This document shows, piece after piece, positions 5,764-14,242 of a stretch of 33,606 bases of DNA; position 1 is the stretch's first letter, and the number at the start of each line of letters is the position of its first letter. The notes beneath the pieces were generated by a model, which was given only the letters and a program-made list of their open reading frames with translations, did not search any database and had not been told where the DNA came from. The DNA comes from Deltaproteobacteria bacterium (GTDB taxonomy: Bacteria; Myxococcota_A; Polyangia; Polyangiales; JADZFZ01), in contig JADZFZ010000867.1 of assembly GCA_020854145.1 (NCBI GenBank), positions 1 to 33,606 of the forward strand. The letters are read 5' to 3'. The position numbers were made by a program, and so were the translations under genes.

Positions 5764-8074
5764 CATCCACCTCCTGCTCGGCGACCATCGCCGCCACCGA
5801 TTCGCGTGGCCGCGACCACGCCTCCACTGCTCGATCCCACGCTCCCGCATCAGCGTCCGCAGCTTGTTCAGGCATCGTGATCCGGACGCGCATCACGCCC
5901 TCATCCGTCCGCATCAACGCCGTGCCCACCGGCGAGGACGACAACACCGCCGGCGGAACGTGCAGCGCTCTCCCCACTCGTGCCGCATCCCCCGCCGCCA
6001 AACTGCAATACACGCTTGTCCCGCACAACTCCATCGCCGCCACCAGCCCCTCCGGCGCACCCACCAAGGTCTGATCCGCCACGCAGACGGCAAGCCCGAA
6101 CTTGCGCCCCTCGCGAAGAGGCATGTCGAGTGCCGTCCCCGTCGCCGTGCGCGGCACGAACCGATGCGCCTCATCCACGATTAGGCCACAAAGACGCCGC
6201 TCCCCGGGATGCAGGCTTATCCGCGACAACGCCGCCCCCAACACCTCATGCAACAGGAGCGTTCCGAGCAGCGCGACCGCGTCCGCGCCGAGCACGCCCA
6301 CGGGCAACCGACACACGACGATCCTTCCCGCGTCCATGCACTGCCGGAGGTCAATCCGTCCCGGCATCCGAGCGTGCAAGAGCGGCGCGATCAACTCGTT
6401 CCGCAAGCACCGCGCGAGCAACGTCACCACCGGCCGCACCACCGGCGGCGCGTACGTCCGCGCAAACCCGCGCAGGAAGCGAGCCGCCTCCCCCTCCCCT
6501 GGCACATGCCGCAAGGCGCGCATCCGCAACGCCTCTCCCGCCACCGAATGCGACACCATGGTTGCGAGATCCGCAAAGCACCCGTCCGGCAACGCCACCA
6601 CGGCCCGCGCAGCCGCGGCCAGCAAGCCCTCCATCACTCCCCCAAAGGCACTGCCCGCCACGGCCGCCACGGCATCCGTGATCGCGCTCGCCTTTCGCGA
6701 CGGTGAATCCCATCCCGCCACGCTCACCGGGTTCCACGACGCCGCGCGACCCTGCACGGACGGGTCAATCACCACCACCCGATCCACGACACTCGCCGAC
6801 AAGAACTCGATCAGCCGCAAGTCCCCGTGCGGATCGAGCACCACGACGCCGCAGCCCTCCCGCACAAGCTCGGTAGCCAATCGACTGAGGAGTACCGTCT
6901 TTCCCGCTCCCGGACGGCCGATCACGCCCAGTCCTCGGGCGAGCTGCGGCAAGGGAATGACCACCGGCACGCCATCGACGGCGACGCCCACCCGCACACC
7001 CCGGCCAGCAACCGGACGACGCCCCGACACGACCACGACTCCCCGCTCCAACGTCGACGCCTCCGGGACATGCCCCAAGCGAGCGAGCTCGATCGCATTC
7101 AGCACCAAGGTTCCTGCCCGATGCACCCGACGCTCGATCACCATGCGCCGCACCCCCGATGCCCCAAGCACCCGCTCGAAGCGGGAGGGAGGAACAACCG
7201 TCCACGCGTGCACTCCCTGCCTGACCGTCCCGATCACGCCCGACAACACCCGACGCACGTCCCTCGCCCGGCGAGCAGAGGACACGAACGCTCCCACCCG
7301 CACGACGGCCACGAACAACGGCGCTGCCACCTTCATCACGGCCCGCCGCACCGCCGCCTCGGGAGGCGCAACATGCGGGTCGCGGAGCAGGCGAACCTTG
7401 GCCTCCCCCTCCAACAACGACAACACGTTGTCGCGCAACAACCCCGGAGCCGGCGCCGCCAACACCTGCAGAAAGCCAACCTCCACTGGCTCGAGCCTTC
7501 TGCAGGCTTCGATCACCAACCCCGCAAAGCCAGCACCATCGACGTCTACGTTGTCGGCGTACGTCCCTCGCGCCACCGCCTCCAGCACCACCAGCTTGCC
7601 CGGCAGCTCCCCAGCAAAGGCATCTGCGCCCTGACCCACCGTCACACCAAGACGCGCCCCGATCACCGCCGCCACGGTCTCCTGCACTGATGACGGCGCG
7701 AGCACGCTCACCGCCACCATCCCCGACCGCACGACAAGCTCCAAGCCAATGCAGCACCCCACGCCAGCGAGTTCCGCCCAGACAACGGCCATCTCCCGCC
7801 ACGACTTCAACCCCTCCACCATCCCCACCCGCAACGCGCCCAACACGACCGGCCCCGCAGCGGGCACCACGACCACCGGCGGGTTCAACGCAAAAAACTC
7901 CTGCAACCGAAACCGCTTCACCTCCGGCACCACCCCCACCTCGTTCGGCAGGACACGCGCCCCCCGCACGAACCGCAACCCCTCAGCGTGCACGGCGGTC
8001 TCGAGCAGCCCGGCAATGCCCTGCTCGGCAACCTCTCGGCTCAGCACCCCTAACGTGTCCGCCATCCTCGGCAC
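5753..8074 (-). CDS. conjugation-type P-loop ATPase (HerA/TraG/VirD4-like)
   Basis: A 773-residue ATPase with Walker A GRPGAGKT (about 386-393), the DPHGD motif (414-418) common in coupling proteins and HerA-type helicases, Walker B LIVDEAH (631-637) and a downstream ADQT segment (666-669). The first ~380 residues are a Val/Ala/Gly-rich region without clear membrane helices, so this is probably a soluble DNA-translocating ATPase and not a classical membrane-anchored VirD4. I chose GTG at 8074 because GGGAGG lies six bases before it; the ATG at 8065 has poor spacing. It sits next to a replication-relaxation-like gene, a pairing typical of mobilizable elements. The plus strand is strikingly C-rich over this gene. 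Confidence 0.85.
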   Translation of the reverse strand: MPRMADTLGVLSREVAEQGIAGLLETAVHAEGLRFVRGARVLPNEVGVVPEVKRFRLQEFFALNPPVVVVPAAGPVVLGALRVGMVEGLKSWREMAVVWAELAGVGCCIGLELVVRSGMVAVSVLAPSSVQETVAAVIGARLGVTVGQGADAFAGELPGKLVVLEAVARGTYADNVDVDGAGFAGLVIEACRRLEPVEVGFLQVLAAPAPGLLRDNVLSLLEGEAKVRLLRDPHVAPPEAAVRRAVMKVAAPLFVAVVRVGAFVSSARRARDVRRVLSGVIGTVRQGVHAWTVVPPSRFERVLGASGVRRMVIERRVHRAGTLVLNAIELARLGHVPEASTLERGVVVVSGRRPVAGRGVRVGVAVDGVPVVIPLPQLARGLGVIGRPGAGKTVLLSRLATELVREGCGVVVLDPHGDLRLIEFLSASVVDRVVVIDPSVQGRAASWNPVSVAGWDSPSRKASAITDAVAAVAGSAFGGVMEGLLAAAARAVVALPDGCFADLATMVSHSVAGEALRMRALRHVPGEGEAARFLRGFARTYAPPVVRPVVTLLARCLRNELIAPLLHARMPGRIDLRQCMDAGRIVVCRLPVGVLGADAVALLGTLLLHEVLGAALSRISLHPGERRLCGLIVDEAHRFVPRTATGTALDMPLREGRKFGLAVCVADQTLVGAPEGLVAAMELCGTSVYCSLAAGDAARVGRALHVPPAVLSSSPVGTALMRTDEGVMRVRITMPEQAADADAGAWDRAVEAWSRPRESVAAMVAEQEVDDEF

Positions 8075-8103
8075 GACAAACCTCCCAGCACCAACGTCCA
8101 CCG

Positions 8104-8218
8104 AACAGCAGAAAGAGCGAGAAAGAGGAAAGAAGGACGAAGCAACGCCACAACAAGAACGAAGAAGAACAGGGAGGAAGGAGGAAGAAAGGAGAGAAGG
8201 TAAAGAGGAGAAGAAACG
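8104..8218. repeat. polypurine tract upstream of transfer ATPase
   Basis: The plus strand is almost all A and G over about 115 bases, with an uninterrupted 30-purine run at 8171-8200 and a 15-purine run at 8202-8216. It lies in the gap (8075-8244) between the ATPase start and the small upstream gene. On the transcribed minus strand it is a pyrimidine-rich leader. No gene is evident in the gap. Confidence 0.8.
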
Positions 8219-8244
8219 ATCCCTATTGCCGTGCACTCATCTCC

Positions 8245-8544
8245 TCAAACGCGCGATATTTCCAAACGAGCGATGAGAAAAAACATCACGCACAACAGAA
8301 GAAATGATCTCACGTCAACGACAATCACCCTCCCCCGTCGAACTGCCACCGCTCCCTCCGCTTCGCATGGCAGAACCTCATCTCTGCTCTCGCCGTCACC
8401 CACAATCTGATCCCAGTAATCGGACACAGTGCACTTCCTCATCCCTGTTGTTGCTGCGCGGATCATCTTGCGTCCGGCCGTGTTGCTCTCCGCCGGCCAG
8501 ACCAAGACATGAAGAGCAAGACAGCCGGCTCCGAGCAGGGTCAT
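8245..8544 (-). CDS. small putative membrane protein
   Basis: A 99-residue hypothetical protein with a hydrophobic start (LLGAGCLALHVLVW) and a stronger hydrophobic segment at the C-terminus (FLLLCVMFFLIA), so it may cross the membrane twice. The polar middle has no motif I recognise. The ATG overlaps the stop of the replication-relaxation-like gene as ATGA (8541-8544), which is the main reason to believe it. A ribosome site is weak (AGAGAG). Placed before the transfer ATPase, it could be a small membrane partner, but that is inference. Confidence 0.5.
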   Translation of the reverse strand: MTLLGAGCLALHVLVWPAESNTAGRKMIRAATTGMRKCTVSDYWDQIVGDGESRDEVLPCEAEGAVAVRRGRVIVVDVRSFLLLCVMFFLIARLEISRV

Positions 8545-9425
8545 GCGTTGAGCTCTCTGAGAACGGCACTGTCCTCGGACGCGATCTGCCCAGAATCCCC
8601 GCCGAACGGCGCTGCGATCATGTCGTTGCCGGCGACCGGGTTGACGCCCGCATCAGCGTCGGGGTTGGCGCCACGTTCTCGAACGAGTCGGTGCACGCCG
8701 TCGATGCCGGGCACGCGCCACACCGCACCGTACGGGTCGCGCTGCGCAGCCTCCAGCGTGGAGACGAAAAACACCCGAGAGGGCTCCCCGGGCAGTGCGC
8801 GGACAATTGACTCGACCCGGCGATCAGAGGTCGTCGCGATGCAGACCCTGAATGACCGGAACGCGGAGCCATCAATGCCCGTGAGCGCGTGATACCCATT
8901 CGCCGCCAACACCCCGAGGTAGCGCTCGGCCTTGTCCGCAAGGGTCCGGACGGACTCGGTGGCGAGGTCGACCTCGAGGAAGGCGAGCATTCGCTTTCCG
9001 TCCCGCTCGAGGACAATGGCGCAGTCGGGGATCAGGCCGTCGAACCGTTCGTGCGTGGTGGTCTGCGCAGCGATCCCGAGCTCGCGTCCGCTCGAGACGA
9101 AGGCAACGGCGACATCCACGATCCCGAGCCGGTGGGGAAGATCACGCGGCTTCCGGCCCAGGCGGTACACGAACTCTTTCCTGCCCTGCGAGATCGACGG
9201 GCGAGGCTCGCGCCGCAATCGTCCGATGCGAACAAGTCGGGCGAGGTCGCGTTGCGCGGACCGAAGCGACATTCCCGAATACGCCGATAGCTGCGACGGC
9301 GTGGCCGCGCCGCCGTTCTCGGCCATGAACCCAATCAGGTTCGCCGCCCGCATCGTCCCGGCAACCCGCGAGCGTCCCAGCCCGGGACGACGCGCCGATT
9401 CACCCGTGGCGACGTCCGGGGTCAT
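8541..9425 (-). CDS. replication-relaxation-like protein
   Basis: A 294-residue protein resembling the replication-relaxation (Replic_Relax) family of mobile elements. The N-terminal part (about 24-80) is a winged helix: AATPSQLSAYSGMSLRSAQR, then DLARLVRIGRL. The following domain has PDCAIVLE, AFLEVDLATES and an aligned LADKAERYL, a PD-x-ExD-K arrangement expected of a restriction-nuclease-like fold in this family. The ATG at 9425 overlaps the upstream stop as ATGA (9422-9425). Known members sit next to conjugative ATPases, as here. A DNA-processing role at the transfer or replication origin is likely but not shown. Confidence 0.75.
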   Translation of the reverse strand: MTPDVATGESARRPGLGRSRVAGTMRAANLIGFMAENGGAATPSQLSAYSGMSLRSAQRDLARLVRIGRLRREPRPSISQGRKEFVYRLGRKPRDLPHRLGIVDVAVAFVSSGRELGIAAQTTTHERFDGLIPDCAIVLERDGKRMLAFLEVDLATESVRTLADKAERYLGVLAANGYHALTGIDGSAFRSFRVCIATTSDRRVESIVRALPGEPSRVFFVSTLEAAQRDPYGAVWRVPGIDGVHRLVRERGANPDADAGVNPVAGNDMIAAPFGGDSGQIASEDSAVLRELNA

Positions 9426-9904
9426 CGGCCCCACCGCTCGCGGCCTGCCCGCGCTAGCCCAGCTACCGTTCGGGAGAGCGGGCTGCGTACGAGGACGGCG
9501 CTGCCGCCCGAGTACCACAAGCCTCGGGGCGGCTCGATGATGCTCATGCCGGTCTCAGCCAGGATGTACGAGCCGGTCAGGGAGACGCCGGCGTCCTTGC
9601 ACGCCTTCGCTAGGCCCGCGGTCGCATGGATGTCGCCTGCGCTGGCCTGCAATGAGCCGCTGACATGGTTGTGCGCGAGGAGCGCGCGCCGTTCGCCGCT
9701 GGCGAGGACAGCGTCGACGAGCTCGGCGTAGCGGATCGAGACGGACGGCTCGCTCGCGCCCCCCTCGCGAATGATCGTGCGCCGGGGCACGCGACGCTCG
9801 TCCAGAACGACGAAGACGGCCCGTTCGATTCGGAAGCCCGCGAAGAGCGGCCAGAGGGACAGGTAGATGGCGAGCGGCGAGAGCAGGGGTGCCGACACGT
9901 TCAC
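9422..9904 (-). CDS. RadC-like JAB/MPN domain protein
   Basis: A 160-residue protein with the RadC/JAB signature ALLAHNHVSGSLQASAGD: the HxH pair, Ser and Asp that bind metal in JAMM-type enzymes. The following TAGLAKACKDAGVSLTGSYI matches the segment after the motif in RadC. The N-terminal helix-hairpin-helix of chromosomal RadC is missing, as in the short RadC proteins of plasmids and islands. GTG at 9904 overlaps the previous stop (GTGA). A GTG two codons later has better spacing from GGAGG and could be the real start. The biochemical role of mobile-element RadC proteins is not settled. Confidence 0.82.
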   Translation of the reverse strand: MNVSAPLLSPLAIYLSLWPLFAGFRIERAVFVVLDERRVPRRTIIREGGASEPSVSIRYAELVDAVLASGERRALLAHNHVSGSLQASAGDIHATAGLAKACKDAGVSLTGSYILAETGMSIIEPPRGLWYSGGSAVLVRSPLSRTVAGLARAGRERWGR

Positions 9905-10197
9905 TCCTCCCTGTCGCGCCCGCCGTGCCGGGGCAGGTGGCGCGTTCCGTCGAGCAGTCCGGCGGTGAGGCGTCGGGCCAGGCCGGTCAGTTCGAGCTTC
10001 GCCCGCTCGTCGATCTCGATCGCGCAGTCGAGCTTCGCGATCTCCGCCTGGACACGGATGATGTCTCGCGCGGCGTCAATGGCCGTGTCCGCGTCACCGT
10101 CCTCCAGCGCCATCTCCACGCGACACCGCAGGCCGGCAAGACGCTCACGCTGGCGCCTGCGCTCGCACTGCTCGCACGAGCAATAGGGTCGGCTCAT
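9901..10197 (-). CDS. small Cys-cluster, coiled-coil protein
   Basis: A 98-residue unknown protein. Three cysteines near the start (YCSCEQC, residues 6, 8 and 11) could bind a metal, and the rest is strongly helical and charged (VQAEIAKLDCAIEIDERAKL), likely a coiled coil. The ATG at 10197 has GGAGG seven bases upstream and overlaps the previous stop (10194-10197). It is coupled to the RadC-like gene downstream. No family recognised. Confidence 0.68.
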   Translation of the reverse strand: MSRPYCSCEQCERRRQRERLAGLRCRVEMALEDGDADTAIDAARDIIRVQAEIAKLDCAIEIDERAKLELTGLARRLTAGLLDGTRHLPRHGGRDREE

Positions 10198-10889
10198 CGG
10201 TCATCCTCCCGCCACGTGCGCCGCGGCAATTGGCGCGCTGCGGTCCTCGTGACGCAACCGCGCTCGAGGAAGTCGTGCAGCAGCGGCATCACCTCCTCGC
10301 GTCGCACGGCATGAACGTCGAGAAACCTGTCGGCGCCGATCGCTCGCAGCAGAGCCGGCACGTCCTCGTCACGAATGTTCGCCGCGATGGTCCCGTCGAG
10401 GAGCACGCGAGCTCGCTCCATCGGATTGCCGCGGACTTCCATGGTGACGCGGAGGTGCTGCTCGAGGGTGTAGGGGTGGTAGCGCCGCACGACCTCGCGG
10501 ATCACCGCGGAGTTCATCCCGACCACGCCGAACAGGAAAAGGTCGCGCGCGATCACGTCCGTCGGTGCGCGCATGTGCATCAGTCGTTCGGCCGCGACCA
10601 GATACCGATCGGCTAACGTCGAGGCGAACCGATCCGGCGTCCGCTCGTCGTCAAAACGCGCGTACCGGATGTTGCCGTCCTCATCTTGCAGAACGAGGCG
10701 GGCTGTCTCGCAGTAGGCGTCGGCGTGATCGAGCGGGAGCGTGTCGAGCCATCGCTGCGCCTGCTCAGCGAGATCGAGCGTCTTGTGGATGATGTCGGCC
10801 TCGCGATGGCAGGACAGCGGATGCGCCTGGTGGACGTCGCCGATGGAGAAGACATCGGCGATGCCGTTGCTTCGGTGACGGGGCGTCAT
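10194..10889 (-). CDS. hypothetical protein, paralogue of next gene upstream
   Basis: A 231-residue unknown protein that is a diverged duplicate of its upstream neighbour. The C-termini line up well: GADRFLD, an Arg-Glu helix, LLHDFLERGCVTRTAARQL here against GADRWLD, LVRAFRNDGAITRTAAREF there. The middle regions also share RDLFLFGVVG/RDSFVEVALG. The final Thr-Arg-Thr-Ala-Ala-Arg segment resembles a helix-turn-helix recognition region, but this is not conclusive. The ATG at 10889 overlaps the previous stop (10886-10889). The two proteins may form a heterodimer. Confidence 0.7.
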   Translation of the reverse strand: MTPRHRSNGIADVFSIGDVHQAHPLSCHREADIIHKTLDLAEQAQRWLDTLPLDHADAYCETARLVLQDEDGNIRYARFDDERTPDRFASTLADRYLVAAERLMHMRAPTDVIARDLFLFGVVGMNSAVIREVVRRYHPYTLEQHLRVTMEVRGNPMERARVLLDGTIAANIRDEDVPALLRAIGADRFLDVHAVRREEVMPLLHDFLERGCVTRTAARQLPRRTWREDDR

Positions 10890-11611
10890 GCTCCCTCCCG
10901 TCGGCACGCATAGGGCGCGAACTCCCGCGCCGCGGTTCGCGTGATCGCCCCGTCGTTGCGGAATGCGCGGACGAGGGAGAGGGCTTCGTCGAGACGTACG
11001 CGATCCGGGTCGAGCCACCGGTCTGCTCCCGTCAGCCTGACCAAATCCCGCGTGTGCTCGTCACGGAGTCCCGAATGGGACGCCGCACTTCGGCCGAGCG
11101 TCGCCGCGAATTCGGGAAGGCCGCTGTCCGGCCCCACGGTCAACGCGAGATGGACTGCAAGGGAGTACCGCGCCCTGAGCTTCCGCAGTGCGGCGCGCAC
11201 GGTGATCGGGCTCGTGCCGAGCGCGACCTCGACGAAGCTGTCGCGAGCGAACGGGCGCGGCGGGTCCGCAGGCACGCCCCAGATCTCACGAGCGCGGACG
11301 AAGCAGACCTGCTCGAGGGTCTCGAAGAACGCCTCGCACGTCGCGTCTCCGGACAAGCGCTCCGCGTGCACCTTGCCCTGGACCACGAGGTGCTCGCGCT
11401 CGGCGGTCGTGTACGCCTCCGCCTGGATGGACGGGATCGTGCGGCACCATCGCGCCGCGTCCCCGTCGAACTCGGCCAACCGCCGCACGCCGACCATCGC
11501 GGGATCGTCATGCTCGATCGACCGGCGATGACGCTGCCGTGCGAGCGGCGTCGGCTCAGCCATGGAGAGGACCTGCGCGAGCAGCCCCTCCGTCACCTCT
11601 CGATCGCGCAC
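10886..11611 (-). CDS. hypothetical protein, paralogue of next gene downstream
   Basis: A 241-residue unknown protein, the upstream half of a duplicated pair (see the gene at 10194-10889). It starts at a GTG 4 bp after the previous stop with GGGAAG seven bases upstream; an internal ATG at 11563 would remove 16 residues and has no good ribosome site. It is mostly helical with many Arg and Glu and has no membrane segment. Shared C-terminal ITRTAAREF and GADRWLD mark the family. Position among transfer genes suggests an element function. Confidence 0.68.
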   Translation of the reverse strand: MRDREVTEGLLAQVLSMAEPTPLARQRHRRSIEHDDPAMVGVRRLAEFDGDAARWCRTIPSIQAEAYTTAEREHLVVQGKVHAERLSGDATCEAFFETLEQVCFVRAREIWGVPADPPRPFARDSFVEVALGTSPITVRAALRKLRARYSLAVHLALTVGPDSGLPEFAATLGRSAASHSGLRDEHTRDLVRLTGADRWLDPDRVRLDEALSLVRAFRNDGAITRTAAREFAPYACRREGA

Positions 11612-11615
11612 GGGC

Positions 11616-11984
11616 CTACTTCCCGTTCCGGGCCGCAGCCGCGGGGGGCTCGGGCGGTGTGGGCGGGGTGTCAGCGAGGGAGACGCGCCACGCGGGGCAC
11701 CGGATCGTGCCGCGGTGGCCGTCGAGCGCGACCTCCCAGGCGTTCATGGCGATCTTCTCGAGCGTTCCCTGCAGCGACTCCGTGGGCACGGTGATGATCA
11801 CGCGGTCGCCGATCTGGAAGCGGCGCTCGTGCTGCTTGTACTTGAGGCGGGCGTGCTCGTGGAGCGCCGGCAGGACGATGTCGAACTGCTCCAGCGTCAA
11901 TGCTGGACCCTCGGCGAGCATGCGCTGCACGATGGGCGGGTGTGCGGCGGACTTGTTGATGATGCTGATCCGGGTCGTGGCCAT
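11616..11984 (-). CDS. hypothetical protein (122 aa)
   Basis: An unknown small protein. After a short basic start there is a helix (LTLEQFDIVLPALHEHARLK), then a beta-rich segment FQIGDRVIITVPTESLQGTLEKI and NAWEVALDGHRGTIRC that reads like a small KOW/SH3-type barrel. The end is Pro/Ala-rich. The ATG at 11984 has a strong AGGAGG eight bases upstream, unlike the coupled starts around it, so this gene may set the translation level of those that follow. The 29-bp gap to the upstream gene shows nothing else. Confidence 0.7.
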   Translation of the reverse strand: MATTRISIINKSAAHPPIVQRMLAEGPALTLEQFDIVLPALHEHARLKYKQHERRFQIGDRVIITVPTESLQGTLEKIAMNAWEVALDGHRGTIRCPAWRVSLADTPPTPPEPPAAAARNGK

Positions 11985-12013
11985 GGTTCGTTCCTCCTTG
12001 TTGAACGGTGAAT

Positions 12014-12403
12014 TCACCACCAGCGTCGGGTCGGGTTCGTCTCGAAGTCGTGTTCGGCTCCTTCGTAGTCGTCCTCCTGGCGCCGCGTTCTGCACTCCCA
12101 GTGCGATCGGACGTGTGCGAACCCGGCGAACTCGCGGTCGACTCGGTCAGTGATCGCGTCGTGGAGCGCCTCGAGCTGGTCAGCGCTGATGTCCCGTGGG
12201 AGGCGCCCGTGGAACTCGATCTCGATCTCCCGCTGGTGGCGCTCGTCCGGCACGAAGACGTGAGTCACGCTGCCGAACCCGCCCAGGACGGCGTTGACGG
12301 CTCCTTGCCCGGCTTCGTGATGGCGCGGCTCGAACTCGCGATCCGCGCTGATTCCGACAACCGCCCAGTAGAGACTCCTGTCCTTCTCCTCATCGTCGTC
12401 CAT
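12014..12403 (-). CDS. hypothetical protein (129 aa), possibly array-related
   Basis: An unknown protein with an acidic start. Its C-terminal half runs REIEIEFHGRLPRDISADQL, a helix, DREFAGFAHVRSHWE. The order strand, Pro, helix, strand ending in a Trp recalls the paralogue domain of 1.7-4.4 kb, though similarity is too weak to claim homology. The tail ends in two Trp. The ATG at 12403 has AAAGGA nine bases upstream and follows the 54-residue gene by 21 bp. Confidence 0.65.
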   Translation of the reverse strand: MDDDEEKDRSLYWAVVGISADREFEPRHHEAGQGAVNAVLGGFGSVTHVFVPDERHQREIEIEFHGRLPRDISADQLEALHDAITDRVDREFAGFAHVRSHWECRTRRQEDDYEGAEHDFETNPTRRWW

Positions 12404-12424
12404 GCCCGGTTTCCTTTCTGGGCC

Positions 12425-12589
12425 TCAATCGAGGTCCTCCACGCGCAAGTCAGTCGGCACAAACCTGTCGTGCTCGCGAGCCGGGTTGACGTGGAGTTCC
12501 GACCAACACATCGCGTGGCGGTCGGCGAGTTCGAGGGCTTCGCGCTGGAGGTCGGTAGCCTGCGCGGTGTTGTCGGTTGTCTTCGCCAT
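12425..12589 (-). CDS. small hypothetical protein (54 aa)
   Basis: A short helical protein (LQREALELADRHAMCWSELH), start uncertain: ATG at 12589 gives 54 residues, ATG at 12604 gives 59. Neither has a clear ribosome site. It is the first gene of the element operon in transcription order. The 97-bp gap upstream (12590-12686) holds a TTATAG-like hexamer on the minus strand near 12635 that could be part of a promoter; I see no convincing -35. Confidence 0.45.
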   Translation of the reverse strand: MAKTTDNTAQATDLQREALELADRHAMCWSELHVNPAREHDRFVPTDLRVEDLD

Positions 12590-12686
12590 GCGTCGTTTGC
12601 ACATGGCAAGAACATGGATCCGCCACACCAGCCCTATAAGGACAGGAGACGAGACGGCAGACGCGACTACCTGGCAGACAGCTCGG

Positions 12687-14242
12687 CTATTCGATCACGT
12701 GGAGTTCGCAGTCCCACGTGGACGCGTCAGAGCTTGTTTGTGTTGCTGCCGGGCCGATGGCAAGGGTCGGCCAGTCGGCGTGAACGACGAGCTCAGGTTG
12801 CGCGGTTGCCTTCGCGAATCGGGTCGGCCGGAACTCGATGGACATCGCGTCGATGGACGTGAGGCGGAGACCGACGATGTACTGGCCCTGTAGGAAGAAT
12901 GCTCCGGTGGTCTCGAGCCAAACGATGCACGCTTGGCGGGCCAGGTTCGCGCAAAGGGGGATGCGGAACCGGTGGGCTTCCTCGCGAAGGCCCATATTGT
13001 CGACGAGGGTGAAGCCGAACTCGGTGAGGAAGGCGTGATCGTCGGCCCAGGCGGCGATGAAAGCGAGCGTGTCGAGCACCTCGGGCTCGCGCGCGTCCGC
13101 CAAGCGCCACGTGCCCGCGGGCCATGTGACCGCGCGCTCGGACCGGACGAGGTAGTCCGCGAAAAACCGAACAGCAAGAGGTCGCCGCCAACGGGGTACC
13201 CGTAGCCTGCGGGCCACGGCGTGGGCGTGTCGCGGACCGTCCACGTTTGGTCGGGCAGGCAGTGCGCCAGGAAGGTCAGGAGGTCGTGGTGCTCGCGGGG
13301 GTCGGTGGTGTCTTCAGGGTCGGGTTCGGCCTCAATGAAGTGGACCATCTTGCCTTCGTGCGGCGTTGCCTTCGAGACGCGGATGCTGAACCCGCACGGG
13401 TCAGAGAAACCGAGGTAATCGCCCGCTGCCCGTGCCTCCATCGCGCAGGAGGCGGTTCCCCTGGGGCCACGAACGTGGAGGGTGACATCGTGGGCCGCGA
13501 TCACGCCGCCGATCGCGACTGGATGAGGGAGGAACGTGGCGGCCTCAATCACGGCGGGATGCAGCGGCAGGGCCGAGAGCCGGCCGAGCATGCGTGCCGG
13601 CAGACCGAAGACCGCGGCACGAATGTGCTCTGGTGGTGCGAGGAATTGCGCGAGGAAGTCCGTGGTCTCCACGAGCGTCCACTCGCCGTCCGTCGATCGG
13701 TGGCACTCGATGCGGGGGCCGTCGAGGACGCGGCCCGCGAGGCGGGTGGCCACGTGCAGCTTCAGCTGCTCTGTCCATCCGGGTCGAGCTACCCGGTTCG
13801 CGAGGTCTCGCAGCGTCGACGCTGGGGCGCATTGCGCGGGGGTCACGGTGATCTCGTCGTTGGACGTCGCGAGGAACTCGAGCAGTACGTCGGCGAAGGC
13901 ATCGTCGAGCAGTCGCACGCTCACGGGGTCGGCCACCTTCGGTCCGACGTGCACGAGCGCGAGGACGACGGGGAAGTTGCACCGAAGCAGGAAGTCGGCG
14001 TCATCCCGCGAGAGCACCACACGAGGTCGCGGCTTGTTCGTGGAGCGCACGGCCACGCCGATCATGCCGCCCGTGATTCGCGCCACTCCTCGAGCATCGG
14101 GCACGCCCTCCACCTGGCAGAAGTAGTCGAGCCCGTAGTCAGCCGTCGTCTTCTGCGGGATCAGCCCGTGCTCCACCGCCGCCGCGGCGAAGAGGGCCTC
14201 GCCCTGCTCCCCGACGCGTTGCGCCCGAGAACGCTTCTTCAC
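12687..14242 (-). pseudogene. DUF4365-like protein with a -1 frameshift
   Basis: Read in one frame the protein is sensible to about residue 360 (GDLLLFG) and then turns into Ser/Arg/Pro-rich noise. The sensible continuation, FFADYLVRSERAVTWPAGTW to the end CELHVIE, is in the -1 frame. The switch falls on five consecutive A at 13162-13166 (TTTTT on the coding strand); one more T would restore 518 residues. The N-terminus has GEQGEALF, TTADYGLDYF and IGVAVRSTNK, the layout of DUF4365, a restriction-nuclease-like fold. The usual QVKST is AVRST here, so the catalytic Lys is not evident. GTG at 14242 overlaps the kinase stop (GTGA). Assembly error, ribosomal slippage or true decay are all possible. 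Confidence 0.7.

Noticed and set aside
6102..7634. A 510-codon plus-strand frame inside the transfer ATPase
   Set aside because: It is antisense to clear Walker motifs. Its length is explained by GC-rich third positions and the strong C bias of the plus strand.
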